This document shows, piece after piece, positions 1-9,074 of a stretch of DNA of 42,625 nt; position 1 is the stretch's first letter; every line of letters begins with the position of its first letter. The stretch is taken from the NCBI RefSeq assembly GCF_003052605.1, contig NZ_QASO01000048.1, positions 1 to 42,625 on the forward strand, read 5' to 3'. The DNA comes from Ectopseudomonas oleovorans (GTDB taxonomy: Bacteria; Pseudomonadota; Gammaproteobacteria; Pseudomonadales; Pseudomonadaceae). A program made the position numbers and the translations under genes. Below the pieces are notes generated by a model. That model was not told the DNA's origin and did no database searches. It was given only the letters and a program-made list of their open reading frames with translations.

Positions 1-1610
1 CTAGGAGTCTGTCGGACTTTCCAAGTCTTCCGCGCGTTGGGGGTATCCGCGACAATCGGGGCTCTGCTACCGAGAGCCCGTCCCTATGAGCCGTTTTGTC
101 CCAGTTGACCGTGACACCGCGTACCTGCTGCCGCCCTCGGTAGACGAATGGTTGCCGAATGATCACTTGGCGCGATTCGTGGTTGAGGTCATCGAGCAAC
201 TCGATCTGCGCGAACTGACCGGCCAATACGCCGGCCGGGGGTCGGCCGCACACCATCCGGCCGTGCTGCTTGGCCTGCTGATCTACGGCTACGCCAACGG
301 CGTGCACTCCAGCCGCAAGATCGAGCGCGCGACCTACGACTCGGTGGCGTTTCGCTATGTGGCGGCCAACACTCACCCCGACCACGACACCCTGGCCACG
401 TTCCGTCGGCGCTTCCTGACGGCGGTCGAATCGCTGTTCGTCCAGGTGCTGCTGCTGGCACGTGAGATGAAGCTGCTCAAGCTTGGCCACATTGCGCTCG
501 ACGGCACCAAGATCGATGCCAATGCCAGTAAGCACAAAGCCTTGTCCTGGGGCTATGCCAACAGGATCGAGGTGCAGTTACGCGAGGAAGTCCAGCAGTT
601 GTTGACGCTGGCCGAGAACAGTGACCGTGCCGCCGTGCCCGATGGCATGGATGTACCGGCCGAGATTGCCCGGCGTGAAGATCGGCTCAGCGCCATTGCC
701 CAGGCCAAGGCCAAGATCGAGCAGCGCGCGGCTGAGCGACACGCCGTCGAGCAGCAGGAATTCGAGGTCAAGACGGCCAAGCGTCAGGCCCAACGCAAGG
801 CCGGCAAGAAGCCGCGGGGCAAGGATCCCGAACCACCTGCGGCCGGCCCCAAAGACAGCGATCAAGTCAATCTAACCGATGAAGAATCGCGCATCATGCC
901 CGCCTCAAGCGGCGGCTTCGAGCAGAGCTACAACGCTCAGGCCGGGGTGGATGTCGAGACGATGCTGGTCATCACACAGCATGTCACCCAGGCCAGCAAC
1001 GACAAGCGCGAAGTGGTCCCTACGCTGCAGCGCATTGCGGCCTTGCCCGCCGCGCTGGGCGAGGTGCAAACGCTGATTGCGGACAACGGCTTCTTCAGCC
1101 AAGCCAACGTGAGCGCCTGCCACGCAGCCGAGATCGAACCGCTGCTGGCGCTCAAGCGCGAATCGCATCATTTGCCCGTGCTGGAGCGCTTTGCCGCCGA
1201 CTCGCCGTCACCGCAGACGAGCGACCCGGTCGAGCAGATGGCCCATTGCCTGAGCACGCAAAGTGGCCGAGCGCTGTACAAACTGCGCAAGCAGACGGTT
1301 GAGCCGGTGTTCGGCATCATCAAGCGGGTGATGGGCTGGCGGCAAATGAGCATGCGCGGACTCGCCAAGGCTCAAGGTGAATGGAGCTTGGTGACCATGG
1401 CCTGGAACATCAAGCGCCTGCATGTACTGCGTGCCGCGTAAAGGTAGAAAGGTACGCCCTGAGGCCGCTCAAACGGCGGCCCAGGCGTGCAGATACGTCC
1501 TTGGGGTCGCGCCAGCGGACTCAGATGTCTGAAAGGAACGGCAACGCGTCAAAAAGCACCTTGATCCCGCTCTATCCTTTCTTGCGGGGTCAAGTCCGAC
1601 AAGCTGCTAG
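1..1610 (+). mobile_element. IS1182-family insertion sequence, complete
   Basis: A 1610-bp element carrying one transposase gene. The left end (1-19) and the reverse complement of the right end (1592-1610) match at 16 of 19 positions: CTAGGAGTCTGTCGGACTT against CTAGCAGCTTGTCGGACTT. Both ends terminate in CTAG, which could be the element tip or a duplicated or palindromic target. Size and transposase type fit IS1182. The window starts exactly at the left tip, so the left flank and any target duplication cannot be seen. Confidence 0.85.
86..1441 (+). CDS. IS1182-family transposase
   Basis: A 451-residue DDE transposase that would cut and move the surrounding insertion sequence. The N-terminal part (about residues 15-120) looks like the DUF772 DNA-binding region of IS1182/IS5-like enzymes. 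Candidate catalytic acids are D139 (in IALDGTKIDAN), D333 (in IADNGFF) and E406 (in VEPVFGIIKR), in the expected order and context, so the enzyme looks intact. Residues 200-260 are rich in Lys, Arg, Ala and Gln and probably form a coiled or basic insertion, common in this family. It starts with ATG 85 bases inside the left terminal repeat, and the reading frame is unbroken. The family call rests on sequence pattern and on the matching terminal repeats. Confidence 0.9.
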   Translation: MSRFVPVDRDTAYLLPPSVDEWLPNDHLARFVVEVIEQLDLRELTGQYAGRGSAAHHPAVLLGLLIYGYANGVHSSRKIERATYDSVAFRYVAANTHPDHDTLATFRRRFLTAVESLFVQVLLLAREMKLLKLGHIALDGTKIDANASKHKALSWGYANRIEVQLREEVQQLLTLAENSDRAAVPDGMDVPAEIARREDRLSAIAQAKAKIEQRAAERHAVEQQEFEVKTAKRQAQRKAGKKPRGKDPEPPAAGPKDSDQVNLTDEESRIMPASSGGFEQSYNAQAGVDVETMLVITQHVTQASNDKREVVPTLQRIAALPAALGEVQTLIADNGFFSQANVSACHAAEIEPLLALKRESHHLPVLERFAADSPSPQTSDPVEQMAHCLSTQSGRALYKLRKQTVEPVFGIIKRVMGWRQMSMRGLAKAQGEWSLVTMAWNIKRLHVLRAA

Positions 1611-1902
1611 CATAACGACTCGGATCTTATGGCTTTTTGATATCCGGGTTAGCAAGACTAGCAGCGCAGCACGGAGTGCGCGAGACACCGACCGTCAGGC
1701 TGTGAACCGGCTCACCGCCATTGGTCGGCATAGCGCCCTTGACTGCACCCGGACTACGGGTTGGCAAGCCCAGCAGCGTGTCAGCGAGGAAGATAACGGC
1801 GTACGCCGAGGCAATGCGTAGCAGAAGATGGTGCGGGGACAGCGCCGGGCGACCAGCGCCAACCAGAGCCTTCGAGCAGATACAGATAATCGCTGTGGTG
1901 CA
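1611..1902. other. Non-coding stretch between IS and response regulator
   Basis: About 290 bases with no convincing gene. Short frames exist on both strands but none resembles a known family. The minus strand holds a weakly hydrophobic stretch near 1760-1820 that could be the end of a lost gene. No clear hairpin follows the response regulator stop at 1903. It is most simply read as the old flank into which the insertion sequence moved. Confidence 0.4.
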
Positions 1903-2811
1903 CTACGCGCCAGGACTGAAATGCTTCTGCGCGGTGCCACGGGCGATCAGCCGCGACAGGTAGTCGAGCTTCTGCGGATCGCGGTCGACGAAGCGAAAGG
2001 TCAGTTGCAGCCATTCGCTGTCGGGTTTGGGTTCGAATGCCGCCACTGCGTGCAGGTAGCCATTGAGCCGTGCGGTTTCCGCTGCTTCGCCCTGTTCCAG
2101 GTCGAGCACTGCACTCTCCAGCACCTGCGGCAGCTGCTTGGTGCGCTTGACCACCAGCAATGCCTCCTTGAGGCTCAGCGCCTTGATCACGCAGGCCATA
2201 CTGCCCGCTGGCAAACGCAGCTGACCCTGGCCACGACCGGCCGGCGACTTGCTTGCGGCGGCCGGGGCAGGTGCGACACTCGGTGCCGCAGGGGCGGCAG
2301 CTGCCGGCGCTGGTGCACTGGTCTTTACCACCTCGGCCTTGCCACCGGTGAGTGCGGCCAGCGAGTCGTTGGCGAATCCACCCGTGCTCAGCATCTTCGA
2401 CGGCGCACTGGACATCAGCGCCTGCAGCTTGCCAGCGCGCTGCAGGGCCTTCTTCACCTTGGTCACCAGTTGCTCATTGGAGAAAGGCTTGCCGATGTAG
2501 TCGGAAACACCGGCCTGGATCGCCTGCACCACGTTCTCCTTGTCGCCACGGCTGGTGACCATGATGAAGGGCGTGGTTTTCAGGTTGTCCTGCTCGCGGC
2601 ACCAGGTCAACAGTTCGAGGCCGGACATCTCCGGCATTTCCCAGTCACAGAGGATCAGGTCGACCACCTGACGGCTCAACATCTGCTGGGCCTTGCGGCC
2701 ATTGATCGCTTCCTCGATCTGTACGCCGGGGAAATTATCGCGCAGCCCTTTCTTGACCAGATCACGGATAAAGGTTGCGTCATCCACCACCAGCACACTG
2801 ACTTTGCTCAT
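1903..2811 (-). CDS. Response regulator with CheY-like receiver and uncharacterised C-terminal domain
   Basis: A 302-residue cytoplasmic signalling protein. Residues 5-120 form a CheY-type receiver: acidic pair D10-D11, phospho-acceptor D56 (in LILCDWEMP), T86 and K108 (in IGKPF) are all present, so phosphorylation is expected. Residues about 130-190 are an Ala/Pro-rich linker. The remaining 110 residues contain no helix-turn-helix that I can recognise; the alternating pattern ending in a YLSRLIARG helix is reminiscent of PilZ-like folds, but this is a guess. It is the last gene of the phosphate cluster, 135 bases after phoU and beyond a strong hairpin. P. aeruginosa has, as I recall, a similar regulator (PA5364) at this place. 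The start has a good AGGAG ribosome site. Confidence 0.85.
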   Translation of the reverse strand: MSKVSVLVVDDATFIRDLVKKGLRDNFPGVQIEEAINGRKAQQMLSRQVVDLILCDWEMPEMSGLELLTWCREQDNLKTTPFIMVTSRGDKENVVQAIQAGVSDYIGKPFSNEQLVTKVKKALQRAGKLQALMSSAPSKMLSTGGFANDSLAALTGGKAEVVKTSAPAPAAAAPAAPSVAPAPAAASKSPAGRGQGQLRLPAGSMACVIKALSLKEALLVVKRTKQLPQVLESAVLDLEQGEAAETARLNGYLHAVAAFEPKPDSEWLQLTFRFVDRDPQKLDYLSRLIARGTAQKHFSPGA

Positions 2812-2906
2812 CGACCACTCCTGTACGAATAGCGGTAAGCATAGTCATGGCCAGTGGCCTAAGGCCAACGGAAAACGCCGGACGTGCAACAAATCGCGCA
2901 AGCGAA

Positions 2907-2930
2907 ACGGCCCGGGCAAGCCCGGGCCGT
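2907..2930 (-). terminator. Hairpin after phoU
   Basis: A perfect 11-bp G+C-rich stem (ACGGCCCGGGC and its complement) with a 2-base loop lies 17 bases beyond the phoU stop. On the minus strand it is followed by TTTCGCTTG, only a weak T run. It probably ends or attenuates the pst-phoU message before the response regulator gene. Confidence 0.6.
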
Positions 2931-2946
2931 CAGCACGAAGCAGGCG

Positions 2947-3675
2947 TCAGTCCCTGGACTTGCCCTCGACCTCTTCACGCATACGAGTCAGGCCGATGTG
3001 GCGCACATCGGTGCCACGCACCAGGTAGATCACCAGTTCGGCGATGTTGCGCGCATGATCGCCAATGCGTTCCAGCGAGCGCAGCGCCCAGATCACATTG
3101 AGCACGCGGGAGATCGAACGCGGATCTTCCATCATGTAGGTGACCAGTTCACGCAGCGCGGTCTTGTACTCGCGGTCGACGGTCTTGTCGTGCTGGGCCA
3201 CGGCCAGGGCCAGGTCGGCGTCGAAACGGGCGAAAGCGTCGAGAGCGTCCTGCACCATCTTGCGCACCTGGTCGCCGATGTGGCGGATCTCGACGTAACC
3301 CTTGGGCGCCTCGCCTTCCTCGCTGAGGAGGATGGCGCGCTTGGCGATCTTGGTCGATTCGTCGCCGATACGCTCGAGGTCGATCACCGACTTGGAGATG
3401 CTGATGATCAAGCGCAGGTCGGAGGCCGCCGGCTGACGGCGGGCGAGCATGCGGATGCACTCCTCATCGATGTTGCGCTCCATCTGGTTGATCTGGTCGT
3501 CGATCTCGCGCACCTGCTGGGCCAGGCCGGAGTCGGCCTCGATCAGCGCGGTGACGGCATCGTTGACCTGCTTTTCCACCAGGCCGCCCATGGCCAGCAG
3601 GTGGCTGCGCACTTCCTCCAGTTCGGCGTTGAATTGCTGGGAGATGTGCTGGGTAAGGTTATCTTTGTTGATCAT
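2947..3675 (-). CDS. phoU: Phosphate signalling protein PhoU
   Basis: A 242-residue all-helical cytoplasmic protein of normal PhoU length. PhoU family members link the PstSCAB transporter to the PhoR kinase: when phosphate is plentiful they hold PhoR in its inactive state and restrain uptake. The sequence shows two similar three-helix PhoU repeats (about residues 18-105 and 120-210), each with the acidic metal-binding pattern typical of the family, seen in DLERIGDESTKIA and its counterpart SLERIGDHARNIAEL. The start ATG follows GGAGCGAAAC, a usable ribosome site. It lies downstream of pstB on the same strand with a 162-base gap and is followed by a strong hairpin. Identification is secure from the two repeats and from the gene order. 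Confidence 0.97.
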   Translation of the reverse strand: MINKDNLTQHISQQFNAELEEVRSHLLAMGGLVEKQVNDAVTALIEADSGLAQQVREIDDQINQMERNIDEECIRMLARRQPAASDLRLIISISKSVIDLERIGDESTKIAKRAILLSEEGEAPKGYVEIRHIGDQVRKMVQDALDAFARFDADLALAVAQHDKTVDREYKTALRELVTYMMEDPRSISRVLNVIWALRSLERIGDHARNIAELVIYLVRGTDVRHIGLTRMREEVEGKSRD

Positions 3676-3837
3676 GTTTCGCTCCGCGAAAGCTGCCGGC
3701 TTGGATGGCCATGGTGCGCACGGCGCACCCTACACGTTGAGTTTCAGCACTAAGGCCCTTGGAAAATGCTCTCTGGCGCGAAGGGCGCGCGCTGACAGTA
3801 CGGCGCCCGACAAAGCCAGGGAGTATTTGCCATGGCC

Positions 3838-4671
3838 TTAGCCGTAACGACCGGTGATGTAGTCTTCTGTCTGCTTCTTGGCCGGGTTGGTGAACAGCGT
3901 GTCGGTGTCGCCGAACTCGATCAGCTTGCCCATGTACATGAACGCGGTGTAGTCGGAAACGCGCGCCGCCTGCTGCATGTTGTGGGTGACGATGACGATG
4001 GTGTACTTGCTCTTGAGCTCGTAAATCAGCTCTTCGACCTTCAGCGTGGAGATCGGGTCGAGCGCCGAGCAGGGTTCGTCGAGCAGCAGCACTTCCGGCT
4101 GCACGGCCACGGTACGGGCGATCACCAGACGCTGTTGCTGACCGCCGGAGAGGCCGAGGGCCGAGTCGTGCAGGCGGTCCTTGACCTCATCCCACAACGC
4201 GGCGCTCTTCAGTGCCCACTCCACCGCCTCGTCGAGTACGCGCTTGCTGTTGATGCCCTGGATACGCAGGCCATACACCACGTTCTCGTAGATGCTCTTG
4301 GGGAACGGGTTGGGCTTCTGGAACACCATGCCGACGCGGCGACGCAGCTCGGCGACGTCCTCGCCCTTGCGGTAGATATTGCGCCCGTCGATGTTGATCT
4401 CGCCTTCCACGCGGCAACCATCGACCAGGTCGTTCATGCGGTTGAAGGTGCGCAGCAGGGTCGACTTGCCGCAGCCGGACGGGCCGATGAAGGCGGTCAC
4501 GCGCTGCTTGGGGATATCCATCTTGACGTCGAACAGCGCCTGCTTCTGGCCGTAGTACAGGTTCAGACCCGGCACTTCGATGGCCGTGGTCTCGTTGGCC
4601 AGGTTGAGGCTCTGCTTGTCGCGGCCGAGGGCGGCCAGATCGATACCGTGGGTATGGGTTTCGTGTTGCAT
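3838..4671 (-). CDS. pstB: Phosphate ABC transporter ATP-binding protein PstB
   Basis: A 277-residue ATPase of the PstSCAB high-affinity phosphate importer, acting as a dimer on the inner face of the membrane. Visible motifs are Walker A GPSGCGKS (residues 63-70), the ABC signature LSGGQQQRL, Walker [13 protein letters not shown] and the switch histidine in [17 protein letters not shown]. The 20 or so extra N-terminal residues compared with enterobacterial PstB are usual for Pseudomonas. The ATG follows GGAGTGAGTTT. It is transcribed after pstA across a 66-base gap that holds a short repeated pattern (AGCTACAAGCTGCAAGCTG on the plus strand). Confidence 0.98.
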   Translation of the reverse strand: MQHETHTHGIDLAALGRDKQSLNLANETTAIEVPGLNLYYGQKQALFDVKMDIPKQRVTAFIGPSGCGKSTLLRTFNRMNDLVDGCRVEGEINIDGRNIYRKGEDVAELRRRVGMVFQKPNPFPKSIYENVVYGLRIQGINSKRVLDEAVEWALKSAALWDEVKDRLHDSALGLSGGQQQRLVIARTVAVQPEVLLLDEPCSALDPISTLKVEELIYELKSKYTIVIVTHNMQQAARVSDYTAFMYMGKLIEFGDTDTLFTNPAKKQTEDYITGRYG

Positions 4672-4737
4672 AAACTCACTCCGTTCGTAGCTACAAGCTG
4701 CAAGCTGCGCACCGGCGGTGCGCGACTCGTAGCTGCG

Positions 4738-6405
4738 TTAGTGATCCAGCGCCTTGTACTTCTCGCGCAGGTGGTTACGGATATAGACCGCAGTCAGGTT
4801 GAGCAGGGCGATAACGATCACCAGCAGCAGCGCAGTGGCGTAAACCAGCGGACGCGCGGCCTCGACGTTGGGGCTCTGGAAGCCGACGTCGTAGATGTGG
4901 AAGCCCAGGTGCATGATCTTCTGATCCAGGTGCAGGTACGGGTAGTTGCCGTTGAGCGGCAGGGTCGGCGCCAGCTTGACCACACCCACCAGCATCAGCG
5001 GCGCCACCTCACCGGCGGCACGTGCCACGGCGAGGATCAGGCCGGTCATCATCGCCGGGCTGGCCATCGGGATGACCACCTTCCACAGCGTCTCGGCCTT
5101 GGTCGCGCCAAGCGCCAGCGAGCCTTCACGCACCGCACGGGGAATCCGCGCCAGGCCTTCCTCGGTGGCAACGATGACCACCGGCAGGGTGAGGATCGCC
5201 AGGGTCAGCGAGGCCCACATCAGGCCCGGGGTGCCGAAGGTCGGCGCCGGAGCGGATTCGGGGAAGAACAGCTGGTCGATCGAGCCACCCAGCACGTAGA
5301 CGAAGAAGCCCAGGCCGAACACGCCGTAGACGATCGACGGTACGCCGGCGAGGTTGTTCACCGCAATGCGGATCACCCGGGTCAGTGCGCCCTGATGCGC
5401 GTATTCGCGCAGGTAGACCGCGGCGATCACGCCAAATGGGGTAACGATCACCGCCATCAGCATGACCATCAGCACGGTGCCGAAGATCGCCGGGAAGATA
5501 CCGCCTTCGGTGTTGGCCTCACGCGGCTCGTCGCTGACGAATTCCCACAGTTTCATGGCGTAGAAGCCGAGCTTGTCGACGGTGCTCATGGCGTTCGGGC
5601 GGAAGGCGCGGACGATCTTACCCAGTTCGATTTCGGTCTGGCGTCCATCACTGGCGGCCAGGGTCACGCTGTCGCGATTGATCTGCTGGGTCAGCGCCAC
5701 CATGCGCTCTTCGAGCACCTTGTACTCGGCATTCAGTGCATCGCGACGGGCATCCATGTCAGCCTGGGCAGCGGCGTCCAGCTTGTCCTGCAGCTGCAGC
5801 TTGCGGCCTTCCAGACGGATGCGCTCCAGGCCATGGTTGATACGGCCGATGTCCTTCTTCTCCAGACGCACCAGCTGTGCGTGCAGGTCGTCGACGCGAT
5901 CCAGGCGCTCCTGCAATGCAGCCCAGGCCGCATCGCCCTCGGCGACCACCTGGCCACTTTCCTTGACGTTGACCAGGTTGCCGTAGAAGTTGCCCCACTC
6001 GCGGCGCTCCAGCACAGTAATGCCGGCCGGCTTGCGCGGGTTGCTCAGCCACTCGCCAACCACCCAGGTGAAGTCGGCACCGAACAGGTCGCGGTTACCC
6101 ACCTTGAGCAATTCGCGGGTCATGAATTCGCCACCTTCGGCCACCGGCAGGCCGGCTGCGGCGAGACGGGCACGTGGCACTTCCTCGACCTGCACCACCT
6201 CACCCAGCATCACCCGGGCTTCCTGGCCAGGCACCTGGTAGTCGGCTTCGAGAATATCTGCCGGCCAGAAGTGGCCGAGGCCGCGAGAGGCAATCACTGC
6301 CAGCAGACCGAGGGTCATGATGATGGCGATGGCAACGGCGCCTCCGCTCATCCACACGCCCGGGGCGCCGCTCTTGTACCAGGATTTCAGGTTGTTCTGT
6401 TTCAC
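4738..6405 (-). CDS. pstA: Phosphate ABC transporter permease PstA, long form
   Basis: A 555-residue inner-membrane permease pairing with PstC to form the phosphate channel. It begins with GTG: no in-frame ATG precedes it, and the upstream ATG in GATGCCGTG is out of frame. A first membrane span (about residues 20-42) is followed by a 280-residue periplasmic region, partly coiled coil, matching the DUF3333 extension found in Pseudomonas PstA. The transporter domain proper occupies about residues 320-545 with five to six spans and the EAA coupling loop (ALGATKAETLWKVVIPMASP) that contacts PstB. The E. coli protein is about 300 residues, so the extension is a lineage feature, not a fusion error. 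It is separated from pstC by a repeat-rich gap. Confidence 0.96.
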   Translation of the reverse strand: MKQNNLKSWYKSGAPGVWMSGGAVAIAIIMTLGLLAVIASRGLGHFWPADILEADYQVPGQEARVMLGEVVQVEEVPRARLAAAGLPVAEGGEFMTRELLKVGNRDLFGADFTWVVGEWLSNPRKPAGITVLERREWGNFYGNLVNVKESGQVVAEGDAAWAALQERLDRVDDLHAQLVRLEKKDIGRINHGLERIRLEGRKLQLQDKLDAAAQADMDARRDALNAEYKVLEERMVALTQQINRDSVTLAASDGRQTEIELGKIVRAFRPNAMSTVDKLGFYAMKLWEFVSDEPREANTEGGIFPAIFGTVLMVMLMAVIVTPFGVIAAVYLREYAHQGALTRVIRIAVNNLAGVPSIVYGVFGLGFFVYVLGGSIDQLFFPESAPAPTFGTPGLMWASLTLAILTLPVVIVATEEGLARIPRAVREGSLALGATKAETLWKVVIPMASPAMMTGLILAVARAAGEVAPLMLVGVVKLAPTLPLNGNYPYLHLDQKIMHLGFHIYDVGFQSPNVEAARPLVYATALLLVIVIALLNLTAVYIRNHLREKYKALDH

Positions 6406-6427
6406 GGCATCACACCTTGAATGAAAT

Positions 6428-6665
6428 CATTCTTTACCTCCCCTTTCCCGCTTGCGGGAGAGGGGCCGGGGGAGAGGGTTGCGGCGTTGTTCGCACTGCC
6501 CTCACCCGCCCTGCGGGCACCTCTCCCTTAAAGGGCGAGGAGTATCTTGCTCCCCTCTCCCGCTTGCGGGAGAGGGGCTGGGGGAGAGGGCTTAGGCACG
6601 CGCCTGCACCACCCTCTCCCGCCCCTTCGGGGCACCCTCTCCCATGAATGGGAGAGGGTCATCAG
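6428..6665. repeat. Cluster of CTCTCCC/GGGAGAG palindromic repeats between pstC and pstA
   Basis: Four related palindromic units lie in tandem. Two share the core CTCCCGCTTGCGGGAG followed by a GGGGGAGAGGG tail (from about 6431 and 6550). One has CCCTGCGGGCACCTCTCCC with an AAAGGG loop (about 6500-6540). The last reads CCCTTCGGGGCACCCTCTCC with a CATGAATG loop and ends in GGGAGAGGGTCATCAG. The same ending recurs at about 19045. These resemble the dispersed CTCTCCC intergenic repeats known in many proteobacteria. They would be transcribed within the pst message and could form strong RNA stems. The gap has no gene. Confidence 0.85.
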
Positions 6666-6688
6666 TTGGCCTGCTGCACAGGCATGTT

Positions 6689-8974
6689 TTACAGACTCGA
6701 ATATCGGGTACGCAGACGCTGACGGATCAGTTCGGCCAGGGTGTTCATCACGAAGGTGAACAGCAGCAGCACCAACGCGGCGAGGAACAGCACGCGGTAA
6801 TGAGTGCCGCCGACTTCCGACTCGGGCATTTCCACGGCGACGTTGGCCGCCAGGGTGCGCATGCCTTCGAAGATGTTGATGTCCATGATCGGCGTGTTGC
6901 CGGTGGCCATCAGCACGATCATGGTCTCGCCGACCGCACGGCCCATGCCGATCATCAGCGCCGAGAAAATGCCCGGGCTGGCGGTGAGGATCACCACGCG
7001 GGTCAGGGTCTGCCAGGGCGTGGCGCCGAGCGCCAGGGAGCCGAAGGTCAGGCTCTTGGGCACGCTGAACACGGCGTCTTCGGCGATCGAGTAGATGTTC
7101 GGAATTACCGCGAAGCCCATGGCCAGCCCCACCACCAGGGCGTTGCGCTGATCGAAGGGAATACCCAGCTCATTGGTCAGCCACAGGCGCATATTGCCGT
7201 CAAACAGCCAGTTTTCCAGATGCCCACTGATCGCGATGGAGAACCAGCCCACGGCGACCACCACCGGAATCAGCAGTGCCGCTTCCCAGCCTTCGGGAAC
7301 ACGGTGGCGGATGGACTCAGGCAGCTTGGTCCAGAGGAAACCGAACAGCAGGATGCCCACCGGTGTCAGCAACAAGAGGCTGAAGATGCCGGGTAAGTGG
7401 TTCTCCAAAAACGGCGCGAGGAACAGACCGGCAAAGAAGCCGAGAATCACCGTCGGTAGCGCCTCCATCAGCTCGATCACCGGCTTGACCTTGGTGCGCA
7501 TGCGCGGCGCCATGAAGTAGGCGGTGTAGATCGCTGCAGCCACGGCCAGAGGGGCCGCCAGGAGCATGGCGTAGAACGCTGCCTTGAGCGTACCGAAGGC
7601 CAGCGGCGAGAGGCTCAGCTTGGCCTCGAAATCGGTGTTGGCCGAGGTCGACTGCCAGACATAGTCAGGCTCCGGGTAGCTTTCGTACCAGACCTTGCCC
7701 CACAGCGAACTCCAGGAAATTTCCGGGTGCGGGTTATCCACCACGAAGCGCTGCAGCTTGCCGTCCGACTCGACCAGCACACGACTGGCGCGCGGCGACA
7801 GAGCAGCGATGGCGCTGCCTTCGGCGACCTGCTCCTTGAGCAGAGTGCGGTGCGCCGTGCTATGGAAAATGCCCAGGCGACCGTCGGCATCCAGGGCCAT
7901 GAAGCCCTTGCGACGCTCCTCGGGGAGGATCTGGGTGATCGCACTGTCGCCGAGCTGGAAGCTGCGGATCGACTGGAAGGTGGACTTGCCGTCCTGATCG
8001 CGCACCATGAACCACTGCTGGATACCACCCTTGGCGTCACCGATCATGATCGAGATGCCGCCGAGCAGGCTGGTGGCGCTGGTCACACGATTGGACGCAT
8101 CCTTGAGCAGCTCGTAACGACCATTGAGGCTGCGCTTGCGCAGATCGAAGACGTCGGCACTGGAGTCGCCATTGAACACGTACAGCCACATCTGGCGGGG
8201 GTCGATAAGCAGTTGGCTGACCGGCTCGCCGATCTGCGGCAGGTTGATGCGCTGCTCGCTGACGCTCACCTCGCCGGTGAACAGGTTTTCCTCACGGCTG
8301 AGGCTGATCAGATGCAGCTCGTTGTTGGTGGAGCCGGCCAGCATCAGCGTACCGCTGTTGAGATTGAGCGCCACATGCTCCAGCGGACGCCCCTGCGGGT
8401 CCAGTTCGATCGGCGCCTCGCCATAGGGGAAGTCGATCTGCGGCGCGATGGTACGCACGTTGTCCGGATAGGTGATCTTGTAGTTGTGCTGCAGGATCAG
8501 CGCCTGGCCGTTGGACAGCCCCAATACCACGCGACGCGTACCCGGCTGGTCCTGACCGACGGAGGCGACGGTCACACCTTGCGGCAGCGGCAACTGCAGA
8601 CGCTGCAGGGCCTCGCCATTCTTGAGTGCGAAGAACTGCACGGCACCGGAAGCATCCAGACGCATGGCGACCTGGTTCTGTTCTTCCACGGCGAGAAGCA
8701 ATGGCGCCTGAGCTTCGGCCAGCCAGGCCGGTTGCTGAGCCTTGCGCGACTCGAGCTCGGCGCCCTGGAACATGGGCAGCACGACATGGGCGAGGTAGAA
8801 GAAGATCAGGGTGATGGCACCGAGCACCGCCAGACCACCGATGGAGACGTACCAACGCGCCATGCGGTCCTTCAACGCGCGCAGACGGCGCTTGCGTTGC
8901 AGGGCGGGCGTGTTGAAGTCGATCCCTAGAGGGTTCTGCGAACGGTTCATGGATTCGTTTGCCAAGTCATTCAT
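6689..8974 (-). CDS. pstC: Phosphate ABC transporter permease PstC, long form
   Basis: A 761-residue inner-membrane permease, partner of PstA. I start it at the ATG at 8974 (protein MNDLANES) because Pseudomonas PstC begins this way; an upstream ATG at 9031 would add 19 unlikely residues and lie between the candidate -10 element and this start. After one membrane span (about residues 40-65) comes a roughly 400-residue periplasmic region with beta-propeller-like repeats, typical of long Pseudomonas PstC. The permease domain fills about residues 470-755 with the coupling loop (LALGATPWQTLTRVVILTASPG without the ends) facing PstB. A Pho box at 9046-9063 suggests it has its own phosphate-responsive promoter in addition to read-through from pstS. 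Confidence 0.95.
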   Translation of the reverse strand: MNDLANESMNRSQNPLGIDFNTPALQRKRRLRALKDRMARWYVSIGGLAVLGAITLIFFYLAHVVLPMFQGAELESRKAQQPAWLAEAQAPLLLAVEEQNQVAMRLDASGAVQFFALKNGEALQRLQLPLPQGVTVASVGQDQPGTRRVVLGLSNGQALILQHNYKITYPDNVRTIAPQIDFPYGEAPIELDPQGRPLEHVALNLNSGTLMLAGSTNNELHLISLSREENLFTGEVSVSEQRINLPQIGEPVSQLLIDPRQMWLYVFNGDSSADVFDLRKRSLNGRYELLKDASNRVTSATSLLGGISIMIGDAKGGIQQWFMVRDQDGKSTFQSIRSFQLGDSAITQILPEERRKGFMALDADGRLGIFHSTAHRTLLKEQVAEGSAIAALSPRASRVLVESDGKLQRFVVDNPHPEISWSSLWGKVWYESYPEPDYVWQSTSANTDFEAKLSLSPLAFGTLKAAFYAMLLAAPLAVAAAIYTAYFMAPRMRTKVKPVIELMEALPTVILGFFAGLFLAPFLENHLPGIFSLLLLTPVGILLFGFLWTKLPESIRHRVPEGWEAALLIPVVVAVGWFSIAISGHLENWLFDGNMRLWLTNELGIPFDQRNALVVGLAMGFAVIPNIYSIAEDAVFSVPKSLTFGSLALGATPWQTLTRVVILTASPGIFSALMIGMGRAVGETMIVLMATGNTPIMDINIFEGMRTLAANVAVEMPESEVGGTHYRVLFLAALVLLLFTFVMNTLAELIRQRLRTRYSSL

Positions 8975-9029
8975 GCGAGAAGTCTCTGCGCGGGCTTGAT
9001 TGCAGCGCATACGGCTGCCCAGGCTTGTC

Positions 9030-9063
9030 AATTTAGCGGGCTTGTATGACAGAAAGATTACAG
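9030..9063 (-). promoter_or_regulatory. Pho box and -10 element upstream of pstC
   Basis: On the minus strand CTGTAAT-CTTT-CTGTCAT (9063 down to 9046) gives two 7-bp PhoB half-sites with the standard 4-bp spacer; the second is a perfect consensus and the first differs at one base. Ten bases further on is TAAATT (9035-9030), a plausible -10, as in PhoB promoters where the Pho box replaces the -35. This implies PhoB-dependent transcription of pstCAB-phoU from this point. Confidence 0.75.
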
Positions 9064-9074
9064 TCTGCTGACAT

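Noticed and set aside
3832..6420. An 862-codon open frame on the plus strand
   Set aside because: It runs antisense to pstB and pstA, whose motifs are unmistakable; the translation is His- and Gln-rich with no domain, the usual mirror image of high-GC genes.
6428..6665. CRISPR-like array
   Set aside because: The repeats are palindromic, of differing sequence and spacing, lack regular unique spacers and have no cas genes nearby; they fit dispersed CTCTCCC repeats.
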